Origin: Paenibacillus sp. oral taxon 786 str. D14
GTDB taxonomy: Bacteria; Bacillota; Bacilli; Paenibacillales; Paenibacillaceae
Assembly (NCBI RefSeq): GCF_000159955.1
Contig: NZ_GG695971.1
Span: 411,109-435,751 of the forward strand
Reading direction: 5' to 3'
DNA length: 24,643 nucleotides
Below, in pieces: positions 6,517 through 14,973 of this stretch; the first letter of the stretch is position 1, and the number at the start of each line of letters is the position of its first letter. A program made the position numbers and the translations under genes. The notes below the pieces were generated by a model. The model had not been told where the DNA came from and searched no databases. It saw nothing but the letters and a program-made list of their open reading frames with translations.

Positions 6517-8586
6517 ATGATCCATGAACCTAACGGGGTGTTTCCTGCGGTTTGTCCGCTGGATTGTCCCGATACGTGCAGCTTGCTGCTTCATAAAGAG
6601 AATGGAAAAATCGTCAAGGTGACCGGCAACCCCGATCACCCGATTACGCAAGGCGCGATCTGCAACAAGGTCCGCAATATGGCGGAGCGGGTCTACCATC
6701 CCGAACGGGTGCTGTATCCCCTGAAACGCGTTGGACGCAAGGGGGAAGGGAAGTTTGAACGCATCACCTGGGATGAAGCGATCCAAGAGATCGCGGATCG
6801 TTATAAGGGATTGATCCGGGAGTATGGGTCGGAGTCGATCCTGCCGTACAGTTTTTACGGCAATATGGGGATCTTGAGCGTCGATGGGATGGACCGGCGG
6901 TTCTTCAACCGTTTGGGCGCGACGCAGCTGCAACAAGGCATATGCAATTCCGCGGGCACTGCGGGATGGAGATATACGATGGGATTCGGCGGCGGGACGA
7001 GCCCGGAAGAGACGGTCAAGGCCAAGCTGATCATCGTGTGGGGCGGCAACCTCGTTAGCACCAACATGCACCAGATTGCCCTGATCGAAAAAGCCCGCAA
7101 ACAGGGAGCACAGCTCGTCGTCATCGACGTGCACCGCAACCGGACAGGACAGCGGGCCGACTGGTTTATCCCGCTTTATCCGGGCACGGACGCAGCGTTG
7201 GCGCTTGGGATGATGCACGTGCTGTTCGAACGTGGCCTGGTGAACGAAGCGTTCTTGGAACGCTATACGGTTGGCCATGCCGAGCTGCGTGAGCACGTGA
7301 AGCAGTACACGCCGGAGCGTGTGGCGGCGATCACCGGCGTACCGGCCGAGTCGATCATTAAGCTGGCCGTTCTGTACGGCGAAACTTCGCCCGCCTACAT
7401 TCATATTGGCAACGGCCTGCAGCATCACGACAATGGCGGGATGACGGTCCGCACGATCAGCTGCCTGCCGGCGTTAACCGGCCAATGGCTAGTGCCGGGC
7501 GGCGGCGCCTTCAAGTCCAACGGCGCTTACGGCAAAATGAACGCGACGGCGCTTGAGCGTCCTGATCTGCGGCCCAACCCGGGTGCGCGTACGGTCAGCA
7601 TGAACCAGCTGGGCGACGTCTTGTTGACCCTGGATCCGCCGATCCGCGCTTTGTACGTTTATTGCTCCAATCCGGCGGTTGTTGCCCCGGATACAGGGAA
7701 GGTGGAGCAAGGTCTTCTCCGAGAAGACCTGTTCACCGTGGTGCATGATCTCTTTTTGACAGATACGACAAAATATGCCGATATTGTGCTGCCGGCGACG
7801 TCTTCTTTTGAGAATACAGACTTGTACGGTTCGTATTGGCATCATTACATTCAGCTTCAAGAGCCGGTGATTGCTCCTCAGGGCGAAAGCAAAAGCAACG
7901 TCGAAACGTTTAAGCTGCTGGCGGCTGCGATGGGGTTTGACGACGATGCGTTCCGCGATACGGAAGAGGATATGATCCGGCAGGCTTTGGATTTCAAGCA
8001 TAACCCGTATCTGGAAGGCGTGACGCTGGAGAAGCTGAAGGAGCAACGGTTCGTGAAGCTGAACATGGAACCGCAGCGAACCTGGCTCGACCATTTGCCG
8101 ACTCCGTCGCGGAAGATCGAGCTGTACTCCGCCACAATGGAGCGGGCAGGCTTGCCGCCGTTGCCAACGTATGTGCCGTTGGTGGAAGGCTATGATGGAG
8201 AGCGCCGTCCCGGCAAGGACACGCCGTATCCACTGATGTTCATCTCTCCGCCAAACCATAACTTCCTCAACTCGACGTTTGGGAATGTCGAGAAGCTGAA
8301 GGCGCTGGAGAAAGGCCCGGTGCTGCAAATTCATCCGGAGGATGCCGCTGCACGCGGGATTGCCGATGGAGACGAAGTTACGGTGTGGAATGATCGCGGC
8401 AGTTATGACGTTACGGCGTCCGTCACCGACAAGATGCTGCCAGGCACAGTCGTCAGCCAAGGGCTGTGGTGGCAGCAGGAGGACGGGAAGCGCACGCGCG
8501 CCAACGCCTTAACTCCGGACCGGATAGCCGATATGGGCGGAGGAGCAGTGTTCTTCTCCACCGTGGTGGATGTCAAGCGCCGCTAG
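6517..8586 (+). CDS. Molybdopterin-dependent oxidoreductase with one [4Fe-4S] cluster (YyaE-like)
   Basis: Member of the DMSO reductase superfamily, bis-MGD type. The N-terminus binds one [4Fe-4S] cluster through Cys13-x3-Cys17-x3-Cys21-x27-Cys49. Cys143 in Q-G-I-C-N-S-A-G-T-A-G stands where formate dehydrogenase H of E. coli has Sec140, so I infer that it ligates molybdenum. Further MGD-binding stretches (I-V-W-G-G-N, V-I-D-V-H-R-N, Y-C-S-N-P) and the C-terminal molydopterin dinucleotide-binding barrel (about 565-685) are present. There is no Tat signal and no N-terminal ferredoxin domain, so it should be a soluble cytoplasmic enzyme; 689 residues is close to B. subtilis YyaE. ATG 6517 follows AGGAGGGG by 6 bases; the open frame upstream to 6325 is not coding. 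The substrate is unknown; formate is suggested only by the FNT neighbour. It needs the products of mobA and moaA in this window. Confidence 0.88.
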   Translation: MIHEPNGVFPAVCPLDCPDTCSLLLHKENGKIVKVTGNPDHPITQGAICNKVRNMAERVYHPERVLYPLKRVGRKGEGKFERITWDEAIQEIADRYKGLIREYGSESILPYSFYGNMGILSVDGMDRRFFNRLGATQLQQGICNSAGTAGWRYTMGFGGGTSPEETVKAKLIIVWGGNLVSTNMHQIALIEKARKQGAQLVVIDVHRNRTGQRADWFIPLYPGTDAALALGMMHVLFERGLVNEAFLERYTVGHAELREHVKQYTPERVAAITGVPAESIIKLAVLYGETSPAYIHIGNGLQHHDNGGMTVRTISCLPALTGQWLVPGGGAFKSNGAYGKMNATALERPDLRPNPGARTVSMNQLGDVLLTLDPPIRALYVYCSNPAVVAPDTGKVEQGLLREDLFTVVHDLFLTDTTKYADIVLPATSSFENTDLYGSYWHHYIQLQEPVIAPQGESKSNVETFKLLAAAMGFDDDAFRDTEEDMIRQALDFKHNPYLEGVTLEKLKEQRFVKLNMEPQRTWLDHLPTPSRKIELYSATMERAGLPPLPTYVPLVEGYDGERRPGKDTPYPLMFISPPNHNFLNSTFGNVEKLKALEKGPVLQIHPEDAAARGIADGDEVTVWNDRGSYDVTASVTDKMLPGTVVSQGLWWQQEDGKRTRANALTPDRIADMGGGAVFFSTVVDVKRR

Positions 8587-8594
8587 AAATGTAC

Positions 8595-8705
8595 TTGCTT
8601 GAGTCACGCTTTTAGGCGATACTAATATAATCTGGGCGTAATACAAGCAAGATTTGCCGAACCATCTGAATCAAGAGTGGGGGCCCTGGTGGCCCTCCTT
8701 TTTTT
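8595..8705 (+). promoter_or_regulatory. Promoter and terminated leader before the first MFS gene
   Basis: TTGCTT (8595-8600), 17 bases, GATACT (8618-8623); a TATAAT also lies at 8626-8631. Transcripts from here would run about 70 bases into a hairpin, GGGGGCC (8679-8685), loop CTGGT, GGCCCTC (8691-8697), followed by seven T residues. The MFS start codon lies 38 bases further on. The hairpin may simply end the molybdoenzyme transcript, or it may be an attenuator or the end of a short RNA made from this promoter. No known riboswitch pattern is recognised. Confidence 0.45.
8675..8705 (+). terminator. Intrinsic terminator between molybdoenzyme and MFS gene
   Basis: Seven-pair stem with one G-T wobble, 5-base loop and a T7 run, 90 bases after the molybdoenzyme stop codon. 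Confidence 0.8.
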
Positions 8706-8742
8706 GTATATACACAATTGTTGCAGCGAAGGGGGAATCACG

Positions 8743-9966
8743 ATGAGATGGCTGCAGGCTTATCCGCGGGAAGTCAAGGTATTTTTGATCGCAAGCTTGA
8801 TCAGTTCGGCGGGGGGTTCATTGATGTGGCCTTTGGTCACGATGTTTGTGTTTAAGGTACTGGGGCGGACTGTGACGGATGCCGGCCTGGTCATTCTCGT
8901 CATGTCTGTCGGAGGGATTGCCGGTCAGCTGCTGGGCGGAGCGCTGTACCATCGCCTAGGCGTCAAGCGCCTGATCGTGGGCGGTCTTGCTTTGACCTCC
9001 CTCTTCCTGATTCTGCTGCCCTACGGAAGCGGGAACTGGCATCTGTTTATGCTGCTGATGCTGCTGGTTGGTTTCTTTAATGCCACGACGATGCCGGCCA
9101 TTCAAGCGTTTATCGGTTTTCGGTTTGCCGAGCAACGCGGGGAGCTGTTTAATGTCATTTATGTAGCGAACAATATTGGTGTGGCGTTGGGGACGGCGAT
9201 CAGCGGGTTTTTGGCGCAGATCTCGTATGATCTCAGTTTTATTTTGAATGGACTCACTTCGGCGGGGTTTGCCTTATTTTTTTGGTTTTATTTGAACAAA
9301 GTTCAAAAAACGCAAGGCGAGCTGCAAGTACAGAAGCGCAAAAAAACGGTGGAAGGCCAAAGCGTCTGGACGCTGCTTCGCTGGTATCCCGTTTACCTGT
9401 TTATGGGCGTGGGATCGTTTTTTCTCTGGCTCGGGAACTGTATTTGGAACAACGGCGTATCGCCGTATATCATCTCCCAAGGCATGCCGGAGTGGAATTA
9501 TAGTATTCTCTGGACGCTGAACGGGTTATTGATTTTTGTGGGACAACCTTTTACTTTATGGATAAAGCGGACCTTTGCCGGCTCCCCGCAGGCCCAAATG
9601 ACGGCAAGTGCCATCTTCTACATGTTGGGTTACGCTACAATCTTGAGCTTCCATACGTACCCGAGTATGGTCGGGGCCATGGTGCTCACCACCTTCGGCG
9701 AAATGCTGATCTCTCCGGCGATTCCGTCGTTTATCTCTGACCGGACAGGGAAGGCGGCGCCGTTTTACCTCGGTTTGGTTGGCGGGATGGGAGCGGCTGG
9801 CCGCGTTGCGGGACCTTATGCGATGGGCATGCTGTTTGACTGGAACGGACTTACGCCGGTCGCTTGGCTGGCAGTGGGCATTGCGGCGCTATCGGTGGTA
9901 TCCTTCTTGGTGCATGCCGCTGTGAACCGGGAGAGTGGCCCGCAGCTGTCGGGTTTGGCTGAGTGA
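8743..9966 (+). CDS. MFS transporter, 12 transmembrane segments
   Basis: Major facilitator superfamily permease, probably a drug or metabolite exporter in the cytoplasmic membrane. Two blocks of about six hydrophobic helices flank a basic central loop (around 185-210, rich in Lys and Gln). The motif A region between helices 2 and 3 reads G-G-A-L-Y-H-R-L-G-V-K-R, close to the MFS consensus G-x-x-x-D-R-x-G-R-R with Asp replaced. 407 residues is standard. ATG 8743 has AAGGGGG 7 bases upstream; a more distal GTG at 8677 would begin inside the terminator hairpin and is rejected. An acetyltransferase gene follows 21 bases later and is probably co-transcribed. It resembles B. subtilis YttB-type permeases in general form, but I cannot assign a substrate. 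Confidence 0.85.
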   Translation: MRWLQAYPREVKVFLIASLISSAGGSLMWPLVTMFVFKVLGRTVTDAGLVILVMSVGGIAGQLLGGALYHRLGVKRLIVGGLALTSLFLILLPYGSGNWHLFMLLMLLVGFFNATTMPAIQAFIGFRFAEQRGELFNVIYVANNIGVALGTAISGFLAQISYDLSFILNGLTSAGFALFFWFYLNKVQKTQGELQVQKRKKTVEGQSVWTLLRWYPVYLFMGVGSFFLWLGNCIWNNGVSPYIISQGMPEWNYSILWTLNGLLIFVGQPFTLWIKRTFAGSPQAQMTASAIFYMLGYATILSFHTYPSMVGAMVLTTFGEMLISPAIPSFISDRTGKAAPFYLGLVGGMGAAGRVAGPYAMGMLFDWNGLTPVAWLAVGIAALSVVSFLVHAAVNRESGPQLSGLAE

Positions 9967-9987
9967 GTAGTAGAAAGGATGAAGTTC

Positions 9988-10479
9988 ATGAATCACCGTG
10001 AAATCTGGACGCGTTTATCGGAAATGCGTGATGCGGCCGCTTTAATAGAAATTGACAAGATCACCTGGGATTATAACAACACGCCAGCGGAAAAAATGGA
10101 ATGGGAGTCGAGGGAGCAGTATTTGCAGAGCTGCCCGCCGGGAAGCCAGATCGTGGCTGGGATTGGCGAGGAGATCTGCGGCTATATCGGTTTTAAGCCG
10201 CCGACCCCGCTGCCCAGCAACCAACATGTGCTTGAGATCAACATCGCGATTCACCCGAAGTACCAACGGCAGGGCATAGGGCGGGTGCTGATGGATGCCT
10301 TAGTGAAGTTGGCGGCCGAGCGGGGCGTGCGTAAGTTGTCGCTGCGCGTGCTCGCCAGCAATCCAGGGGCCATCGCTTTTTACAAAAGCTGCGGGTTTGT
10401 GGAACAGGGCCGGCTTGTTGAAGAATTTTTGATTAACGGAACGTATGTTGACGATATATTAATGTGGAGAAAGGTTTAG
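9988..10479 (+). CDS. GNAT-family N-acetyltransferase
   Basis: Acetyl-CoA dependent acetyltransferase of unknown acceptor. The acetyl-CoA binding motif A is clear: I-A-I-H-P-K-Y-Q-R-Q-G-I-G-R at 86-99, where Q-R-Q-G-I-G is the pyrophosphate loop. Asn125 and A-I-A-F-Y-K-S-C-G-F at 128-137 are the usual motif B features. 163 residues is a single GNAT domain. ATG 9988 has AAAGGA 8 bases upstream; ATG 9979, overlapping that ribosome site, is less likely. It lies 21 bases behind the MFS gene, a pairing often seen when a small molecule is both modified and exported, but that is inference. Confidence 0.85.
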   Translation: MNHREIWTRLSEMRDAAALIEIDKITWDYNNTPAEKMEWESREQYLQSCPPGSQIVAGIGEEICGYIGFKPPTPLPSNQHVLEINIAIHPKYQRQGIGRVLMDALVKLAAERGVRKLSLRVLASNPGAIAFYKSCGFVEQGRLVEEFLINGTYVDDILMWRKV

Positions 10480-10535
10480 CCGATGAAGTCCCGATTCAAG
10501 CGCGGCGCGTGAAGCGTCCGTTAGTACTTAAGGCA

Positions 10536-10564
10536 TTGAACTATTCGGAAGATATCGGTATATT
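10536..10564 (+). promoter_or_regulatory. glnS promoter
   Basis: TTGAAC (10536-10541), exactly 17 bases, TATATT (10559-10564). It is a good vegetative promoter about 30 bases ahead of glnS. No T-box leader is present; the leader is too short for one. Confidence 0.65.
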
Positions 10565-10594
10565 TAGAAGAAGAAAATTCGGGGAAGAACTCGA

Positions 10595-12364
10595 ATGGAA
10601 AGGTTGATACCCGTGGAAAACAACTTCACCCCTCCCAATTTTATTAAAAACATCATTTCGGAAGATTTGAAATCCGGCAAGGTGAAAACCGTAGTTACGC
10701 GGTTCCCGCCGGAACCAAACGGTTACCTACATATCGGACACGCCAAAGCGATCTGGATCAACTTCGCTTTGGCGGACGAGTTCGGCGGACGGACACACCT
10801 GCGGTTTGACGACACCAACCCGGTTAAAGAAGATGTAGAGTACGTCAACTCGATTAAGGAAGACGTGAAATGGCTGGGCTTCGAGTGGGAAGAGCTGCAT
10901 TTTGCGTCGGATTATTTTGAAGAGATGTATAATCGTGCCGTGCTGCTGATCAAGAAAGGCAAAGCTTACGTTGATGATCTCAGTGCGGACCAAATTCGCG
11001 AGATGCGCGGAACGCTCACCGAGCCGGGGAAAAACAGCCCATATCGCGACCGATCGGTTGAGGAAAACCTTGACCTGTTCGAACGGATGCGGAACGGTGA
11101 GTTTAAGGATGGGGAAAAGGTGCTGCGTGCGAAAATCGATATGGCGTCGCCGAACATCAACCTGCGTGACCCTGTCATTTACCGGATCGTGCATGCAACC
11201 CATCATAACACCGGCGACAAATGGTGTATTTATCCGATGTACACGTTTGCTCATCCGTTGGAGGATGCGATCGAGGGCATAACCCATTCCTTATGCTCGA
11301 CCGAGTTTGAGGATCAACGCCCGTTCTATGATTGGACGATCGCCGAAACGGAAATGCCGCACGTGTCTCGTCAATACGAATTTGGCCGGTTGAATTTGAC
11401 GCAAACGGTGACCAGCAAGCGGAAGCTGAAAAAGCTGGTGGATGAAGGCATCGTTGACGGTTGGGACGATCCGCGGATGCCGACGATTTCCGGTCTGCGC
11501 CGCCGCGGCTATACACCGGAAGCGATCAAAGCGTTCGTCTACGAAACCGGGATTTCCAAAAATTTCGGGAACGTGGATCCGAAAATGCTGGAGCATTTTA
11601 TCCGCGAGGATTTGAAATTGAAAGCTCCGCGGACGATGGCGGTGCTGGACCCGCTGAAGGTTGTGATCACCAACTATCCAGAAGGACAAATCGAATGGCT
11701 GGATGCGGAGAACAATCCTGAAAATCCGGACATGGGCAGCCGTAAAATTCCGTTCTCGCGGGAGATATACATCGAACGGGACGACTTCATGGAGAATCCG
11801 CCGAGCAAATATTTCCGTTTGTTCCCGGGCAACGAAGTCCGTCTGAAAAATGCTTACTTCGTGAAATGCAACGATGTGATCAAGGATGCGGACGGCAATG
11901 TGGTGGAGATCCACTGCACGTATGATCCGGAAACGAAGAGCGGCACCGGCTTCACCGGCCGTAAAGTGAAAGGCACCATCCACTGGGTGGAGGCTACTCA
12001 AGCGGTACCTGCCGAATTCCGGTTGTACGAACCGCTGATCCTGGAAGAGGAAGCGGAGAAGACGGCAGACGTGGCGTTGGAGGAAACGGTGGAGGGCCTG
12101 GTTGATGAGGAGCTGCGCGATGCTGCGGAACCGGCCGCTGAAGCTGCCGAGGAGAAATCGTTCCTCGATCTCATCAACCCGAACTCGCTGACGATTGCTC
12201 ACGGATTCATAGAGCCTAACATGAAGGATGCCAAGCCGCAGGATAAATTCCAATTCTTCCGGCACGGGTATTTTAACGTGGATACGAAATATTCGAAGCC
12301 GGGTCAACCGGTGTTTAACCGTATCGTGTCGCTGAAAAGCTCGTTCCAATTGCCGAAGGCCTAA
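10595..12364 (+). CDS. glnS: Glutaminyl-tRNA synthetase
   Basis: Class I aminoacyl-tRNA synthetase that charges tRNA-Gln with glutamine in the cytoplasm. The ATP-binding motifs are [12 protein letters not shown] at 38-49 and V-T-S-K-R-K-L at 272-278 (the KMSKS loop, M-S-K-R-K-L in E. coli). F-D-D-T-N-P at 71-76 and the two-barrel C-terminal anticodon-binding region (about 345-589) are as in bacterial GlnRS, not GluRS. The protein has 589 residues against 554 in E. coli; the extra length is an acidic Ala/Glu-rich stretch at 484-520, just before the conserved F-L-D-L-I-N-P. ATG 10595 has GGGGAAG 7 bases upstream; GTG 10613 behind GGAAAGG is a possible alternative. Many Bacillota lack GlnRS and make Gln-tRNA by the GatCAB route, so the gene is informative for lineage. 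Confidence 0.95.
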   Translation: MERLIPVENNFTPPNFIKNIISEDLKSGKVKTVVTRFPPEPNGYLHIGHAKAIWINFALADEFGGRTHLRFDDTNPVKEDVEYVNSIKEDVKWLGFEWEELHFASDYFEEMYNRAVLLIKKGKAYVDDLSADQIREMRGTLTEPGKNSPYRDRSVEENLDLFERMRNGEFKDGEKVLRAKIDMASPNINLRDPVIYRIVHATHHNTGDKWCIYPMYTFAHPLEDAIEGITHSLCSTEFEDQRPFYDWTIAETEMPHVSRQYEFGRLNLTQTVTSKRKLKKLVDEGIVDGWDDPRMPTISGLRRRGYTPEAIKAFVYETGISKNFGNVDPKMLEHFIREDLKLKAPRTMAVLDPLKVVITNYPEGQIEWLDAENNPENPDMGSRKIPFSREIYIERDDFMENPPSKYFRLFPGNEVRLKNAYFVKCNDVIKDADGNVVEIHCTYDPETKSGTGFTGRKVKGTIHWVEATQAVPAEFRLYEPLILEEEAEKTADVALEETVEGLVDEELRDAAEPAAEAAEEKSFLDLINPNSLTIAHGFIEPNMKDAKPQDKFQFFRHGYFNVDTKYSKPGQPVFNRIVSLKSSFQLPKA

Positions 12365-12393
12365 GCCATTAACGGCGGCAGAACCCTGCGTAC

Positions 12394-12431
12394 AAAAAGG
12401 AGCCTTGCAGATCTCTGCTGGCTCCTTTTTT
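12394..12431. terminator. Bidirectional terminator between glnS and lacI-family gene
   Basis: AAAAAGGAGCC (12394-12404) pairs with GGCTCCTTTTT (12420-12430), with an inner GCAG/CTGC. Runs of A on the left and T on the right let it end both the plus-strand glnS transcript and the minus-strand regulator transcript, whose stop codon is only 6 bases away. Confidence 0.9.
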
Positions 12432-12436
12432 CTGTT

Positions 12437-13414
12437 TCACACCGAGCTTCGCTCGATAAACTGAAAGCTAAGCTCCTCCGAGACGGGTTGGCCTTCGCCG
12501 CCAGAAATTTGCGCGTGGACGATGGAAAACGCCCGTTCTCCGATCTCCGACAACCGGTTATCAATCGTCGTAATCCCAAGCAAGCTGGAGATCGGCTGGT
12601 TATCGAAGCCGATGACGGCGAAATCGCCCGGCACCTCGATCCCGCGAAGGCGTGCGGAGAGGATAAACCCCGCGGCGACTTGGTCACCTGTGATGAGCAA
12701 GGCGTCCGGGCGCTCGTTCATCGCGAGCAGCCGGTCCACCAGCGCCGCGCCATCCTCCCAATCGAGGTAGCCGTCCAGCACCCAATCCTCCCGGGCTTGC
12801 CCGCCCAAGGCCGCCAGGGTATCAGTGTAAGCCTTCAGACGGCTGCGGCTGCTGGGGCTGTTACGGCGGTAGATTGTAAACGCGATGCGGCGTTTCCCTT
12901 TTTCCCAGAGATAACGGATCGCGGTTTGAAAGCTGGCATAGTGATCGATATACACCGAGGAGAGGTTGCGGCCGCTCACCCGCTCGCATAACGCGATCGG
13001 ACCGTAGTCGGCAAAGACTTCGATATCGCGGAGGGACAGGGCTCGTGAACAGATGATCAACCCGTCCATCTGCTTGTTGCGAAGCATCTCCAGCACCTTG
13101 CGTTCCTCGTTCGGGCGGTAGCCGGTCTGGCACAGCATCAGCTGGTAGTTGTTTTTCAACGCCTGTTTGGCGACGCCTTCCATGATCCTGGCAAAATAGT
13201 AATGGTTGATGTTCGGCAGGATCACGCCGATGGTTTGCGTCATACCTTTAATCAAATGGACGGCGTTCATGTTCCGCGAATAGTTGAGCCGGCGAATGGC
13301 TTCTTCAACCGCCTCCCGCTTGGCTGAACTGACGTAGGGGTGGCCGTTCAGTACCCGGGACACGGTTGTGACCGAGACGCCGGCGGCTTCTGCGATCTGT
13401 TTGATGTTCGGCAT
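12437..13414 (-). CDS. LacI-family transcriptional regulator
   Basis: DNA-binding repressor or activator that responds to a small ligand, usually a sugar. Residues 3-24 form the LacI helix-turn-helix (I-K-Q-I-A-E-A-A-G-V-S-V-T-T-V-S-R-V-L-N), with the hinge near 45-58. Residues 60-325 form the periplasmic-binding-protein-like ligand domain, including I-G-V-I-L-P-N at about 62-68, D-A-L-L-I-T-G-D and V-I-G-F-D-N. 325 residues is typical. The start codon on the minus strand has GGAAGGAG about 9 bases upstream. The minus-strand MFS gene lies 202 bases upstream of it, separated by a long hairpin, so the two may be separate units. A palindrome at 13460-13473 could be its own operator. The effector is unknown; no sugar-catabolic gene is adjacent. 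Confidence 0.92.
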   Translation of the reverse strand: MPNIKQIAEAAGVSVTTVSRVLNGHPYVSSAKREAVEEAIRRLNYSRNMNAVHLIKGMTQTIGVILPNINHYYFARIMEGVAKQALKNNYQLMLCQTGYRPNEERKVLEMLRNKQMDGLIICSRALSLRDIEVFADYGPIALCERVSGRNLSSVYIDHYASFQTAIRYLWEKGKRRIAFTIYRRNSPSSRSRLKAYTDTLAALGGQAREDWVLDGYLDWEDGAALVDRLLAMNERPDALLITGDQVAAGFILSARLRGIEVPGDFAVIGFDNQPISSLLGITTIDNRLSEIGERAFSIVHAQISGGEGQPVSEELSFQFIERSSV

Positions 13415-13459
13415 GGCAAACCGCTCCTTCCCTGTATGAAATCAAAAAGGATGTTGCTA

Positions 13460-13473
13460 TGGAATGCATTTCA
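13460..13473. promoter_or_regulatory. Candidate operator of the LacI-family regulator
   Basis: TGGAATGCATTTCA is an inverted repeat with one mismatched pair, centred on GC, 46 bases ahead of the regulator's start codon. LacI-family proteins often bind such palindromes and repress their own gene. The promoter elements around it are not clear. Confidence 0.35.
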
Positions 13474-13495
13474 TATTTTACAATGGAGATGCAAT

Positions 13496-13571
13496 AAAGA
13501 AAACAATGCCCTCAACCGGCGTCACCTCGTTTGGGAGCGAGGGCGTTACGGTATCCGGCATTGTTTTCTTT
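13496..13571 (-). terminator. Long hairpin with perfect 15-bp arms, probable terminator of the minus-strand MFS gene
   Basis: AAAGAAAACAATGCC (13496-13510) and GGCATTGTTTTCTTT (13557-13571) are perfect reverse complements and enclose a 46-base interior with its own CCTCG/CGAGG stem. On the minus strand it lies 45 bases after the MFS stop codon and its right arm reads as a broken U-tract (TTGTTTTCTTT). The terminator reading is the simplest; a small inverted-repeat element is the alternative. Confidence 0.6.
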
Positions 13572-13616
13572 CGTATTTCGTAAGATCGGCAGGCAGCGCA
13601 TATAGCTGGCCGGTTG

Positions 13617-14840
13617 TTATGGTTCATCATGTAGATCGTCCATTGCCGGCGAATAGCCGTGATGGCGGATTTGATACCACATCGCGGCGAACCCAAGCGC
13701 ACCGATTAGTGTTAACGCGACGCCGGACCGGTACATCACCACCGGACCGAAATTTTGAAATATCCAGCCGCCCCAGAAGCCCGCAATCACGCAGGCAAGG
13801 CCGCTGGCAGCAAAGGTATAGACCGCTTGTCCCGCTGATCTCAGCGGCCGCGGCAACAGCAGAGCGATCAGCTTGGTGCCGACGTAGAAGAATCCGCCAA
13901 ACGTTACGGAGTGCAGCAGTTGAATGAGCAAGATGTGCACCGGGAGTGTCGCTTCAGACATCAAATCCCAGCGAATCGCAAACAACAGGCTGACGACGGT
14001 GATGCAAGCGAGCAAATAGGATAATTTTCGCTTTATCAAGCGGTCCAGCAGGATCAATGCGAGAAATTCAAAAACGGTCGATAAGAACACGGCACCGCCG
14101 ACCGCCAACCGCGTTCCGCCGAGATCGATCATAAACAGCGGCATAAAGATGGTGTTGATTGCATTAGGGATTGCTACCAGCATGCTAAAGAGGACGAACA
14201 CCAGCAGGTACTTGTTCTTTAGCGCCAGACGCAGCTCCCCTCCCTTCAGCCAAGGGGTTTGAGACGATTGGCGAATGGTGGGCAGCAACAGGGTAGCACC
14301 GATCGCCAGCATCAACGTTACGCTAAACAGCAGCGAGCTTCCCTCGTGGCCGACGGCATCGATGATGGGTCCGGCGGCCAGCGCGATGAACGTCCACCCG
14401 AGCGAGCCCCAAATGCGGTACGTTCTGAATTGCTTCGGCGTTTCTGCGATATAGCCGAGAGTCAAGGTATTGCTTTGCGAGAGCAGCGGGCTTAGGAAAA
14501 AATATAGCAAAATCATCGTCACGTACAACATCGAAAAGGTGTTGACCGTAAACACGAGATGTCCCATGATAAGTAAGCCCAGCAGCATGGCTAGCAGGAT
14601 GGCACGTGGATTCTGCCTTTGGTCGCCCAGGAATTTCCAGAACGGGTGGGCCACCAAAGAAATGAAGGGACCGATGGCCATCAGGCTGCCAATCTCCAGC
14701 TTGTCCATCCCGATGTCCTGTAAATATAATTGAAAAAAGGCAGTGAAAATGACCAAGGTTCCGTAAATAAAAAAGTTAAGCAGACCTAACGGCAACAACG
14801 AAAAGGACGAATATCGTCTTTTTTCCTGCAAACGAGCCAT
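13617..14840 (-). CDS. MFS transporter, HcaT/YwbF-like (MFS_1-like)
   Basis: Twelve-helix major facilitator permease of 407 residues in the cytoplasmic membrane. The N-terminal half has F-F-I-Y-G-T-L-V and the loop W-K-F-L-G-D, and then Y-R-I-W-G-S-L-G-W. These features resemble the LacY-like/phenylpropionate permease branch (HcaT, YwbF) more than drug exporters. The C-terminal half ends with a short hydrophilic tail. The ATG at 14840 is directly abutted by AAAGGA with no spacer and is preceded by an in-frame stop codon 9 bases upstream, so the TTG at codon 4 (14831) is a serious alternative start. It is followed on the same strand by the LacI-family gene. Substrate unknown; a sugar or aromatic acid would suit the family and neighbour. 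Confidence 0.82.
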   Translation of the reverse strand: MARLQEKRRYSSFSLLPLGLLNFFIYGTLVIFTAFFQLYLQDIGMDKLEIGSLMAIGPFISLVAHPFWKFLGDQRQNPRAILLAMLLGLLIMGHLVFTVNTFSMLYVTMILLYFFLSPLLSQSNTLTLGYIAETPKQFRTYRIWGSLGWTFIALAAGPIIDAVGHEGSSLLFSVTLMLAIGATLLLPTIRQSSQTPWLKGGELRLALKNKYLLVFVLFSMLVAIPNAINTIFMPLFMIDLGGTRLAVGGAVFLSTVFEFLALILLDRLIKRKLSYLLACITVVSLLFAIRWDLMSEATLPVHILLIQLLHSVTFGGFFYVGTKLIALLLPRPLRSAGQAVYTFAASGLACVIAGFWGGWIFQNFGPVVMYRSGVALTLIGALGFAAMWYQIRHHGYSPAMDDLHDEP

Positions 14841-14973
14841 TCCTTTCTATCCGGGTCCATATGGTCACAGGCGGGAAGCTTGTGACTATGATCCCAATGT
14901 AACACACAGGTGAAAGGGGATACAAACCAAGTTTTTTTGGTTTTACCATAATTTATGCATTGGGGGAAAACTG

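Noticed and set aside
6940..6960. Possible selenocysteine use in the molybdoenzyme
   Set aside because: The position equivalent to formate dehydrogenase H Sec140 is an ordinary TGC cysteine codon (Cys143), and there is no in-frame TGA in the gene.
13340..13927. 195-codon plus-strand frame across the lacI promoter region
   Set aside because: It overlaps two well-supported minus-strand genes and a hairpin, starts without a ribosome site and has no recognisable domain.
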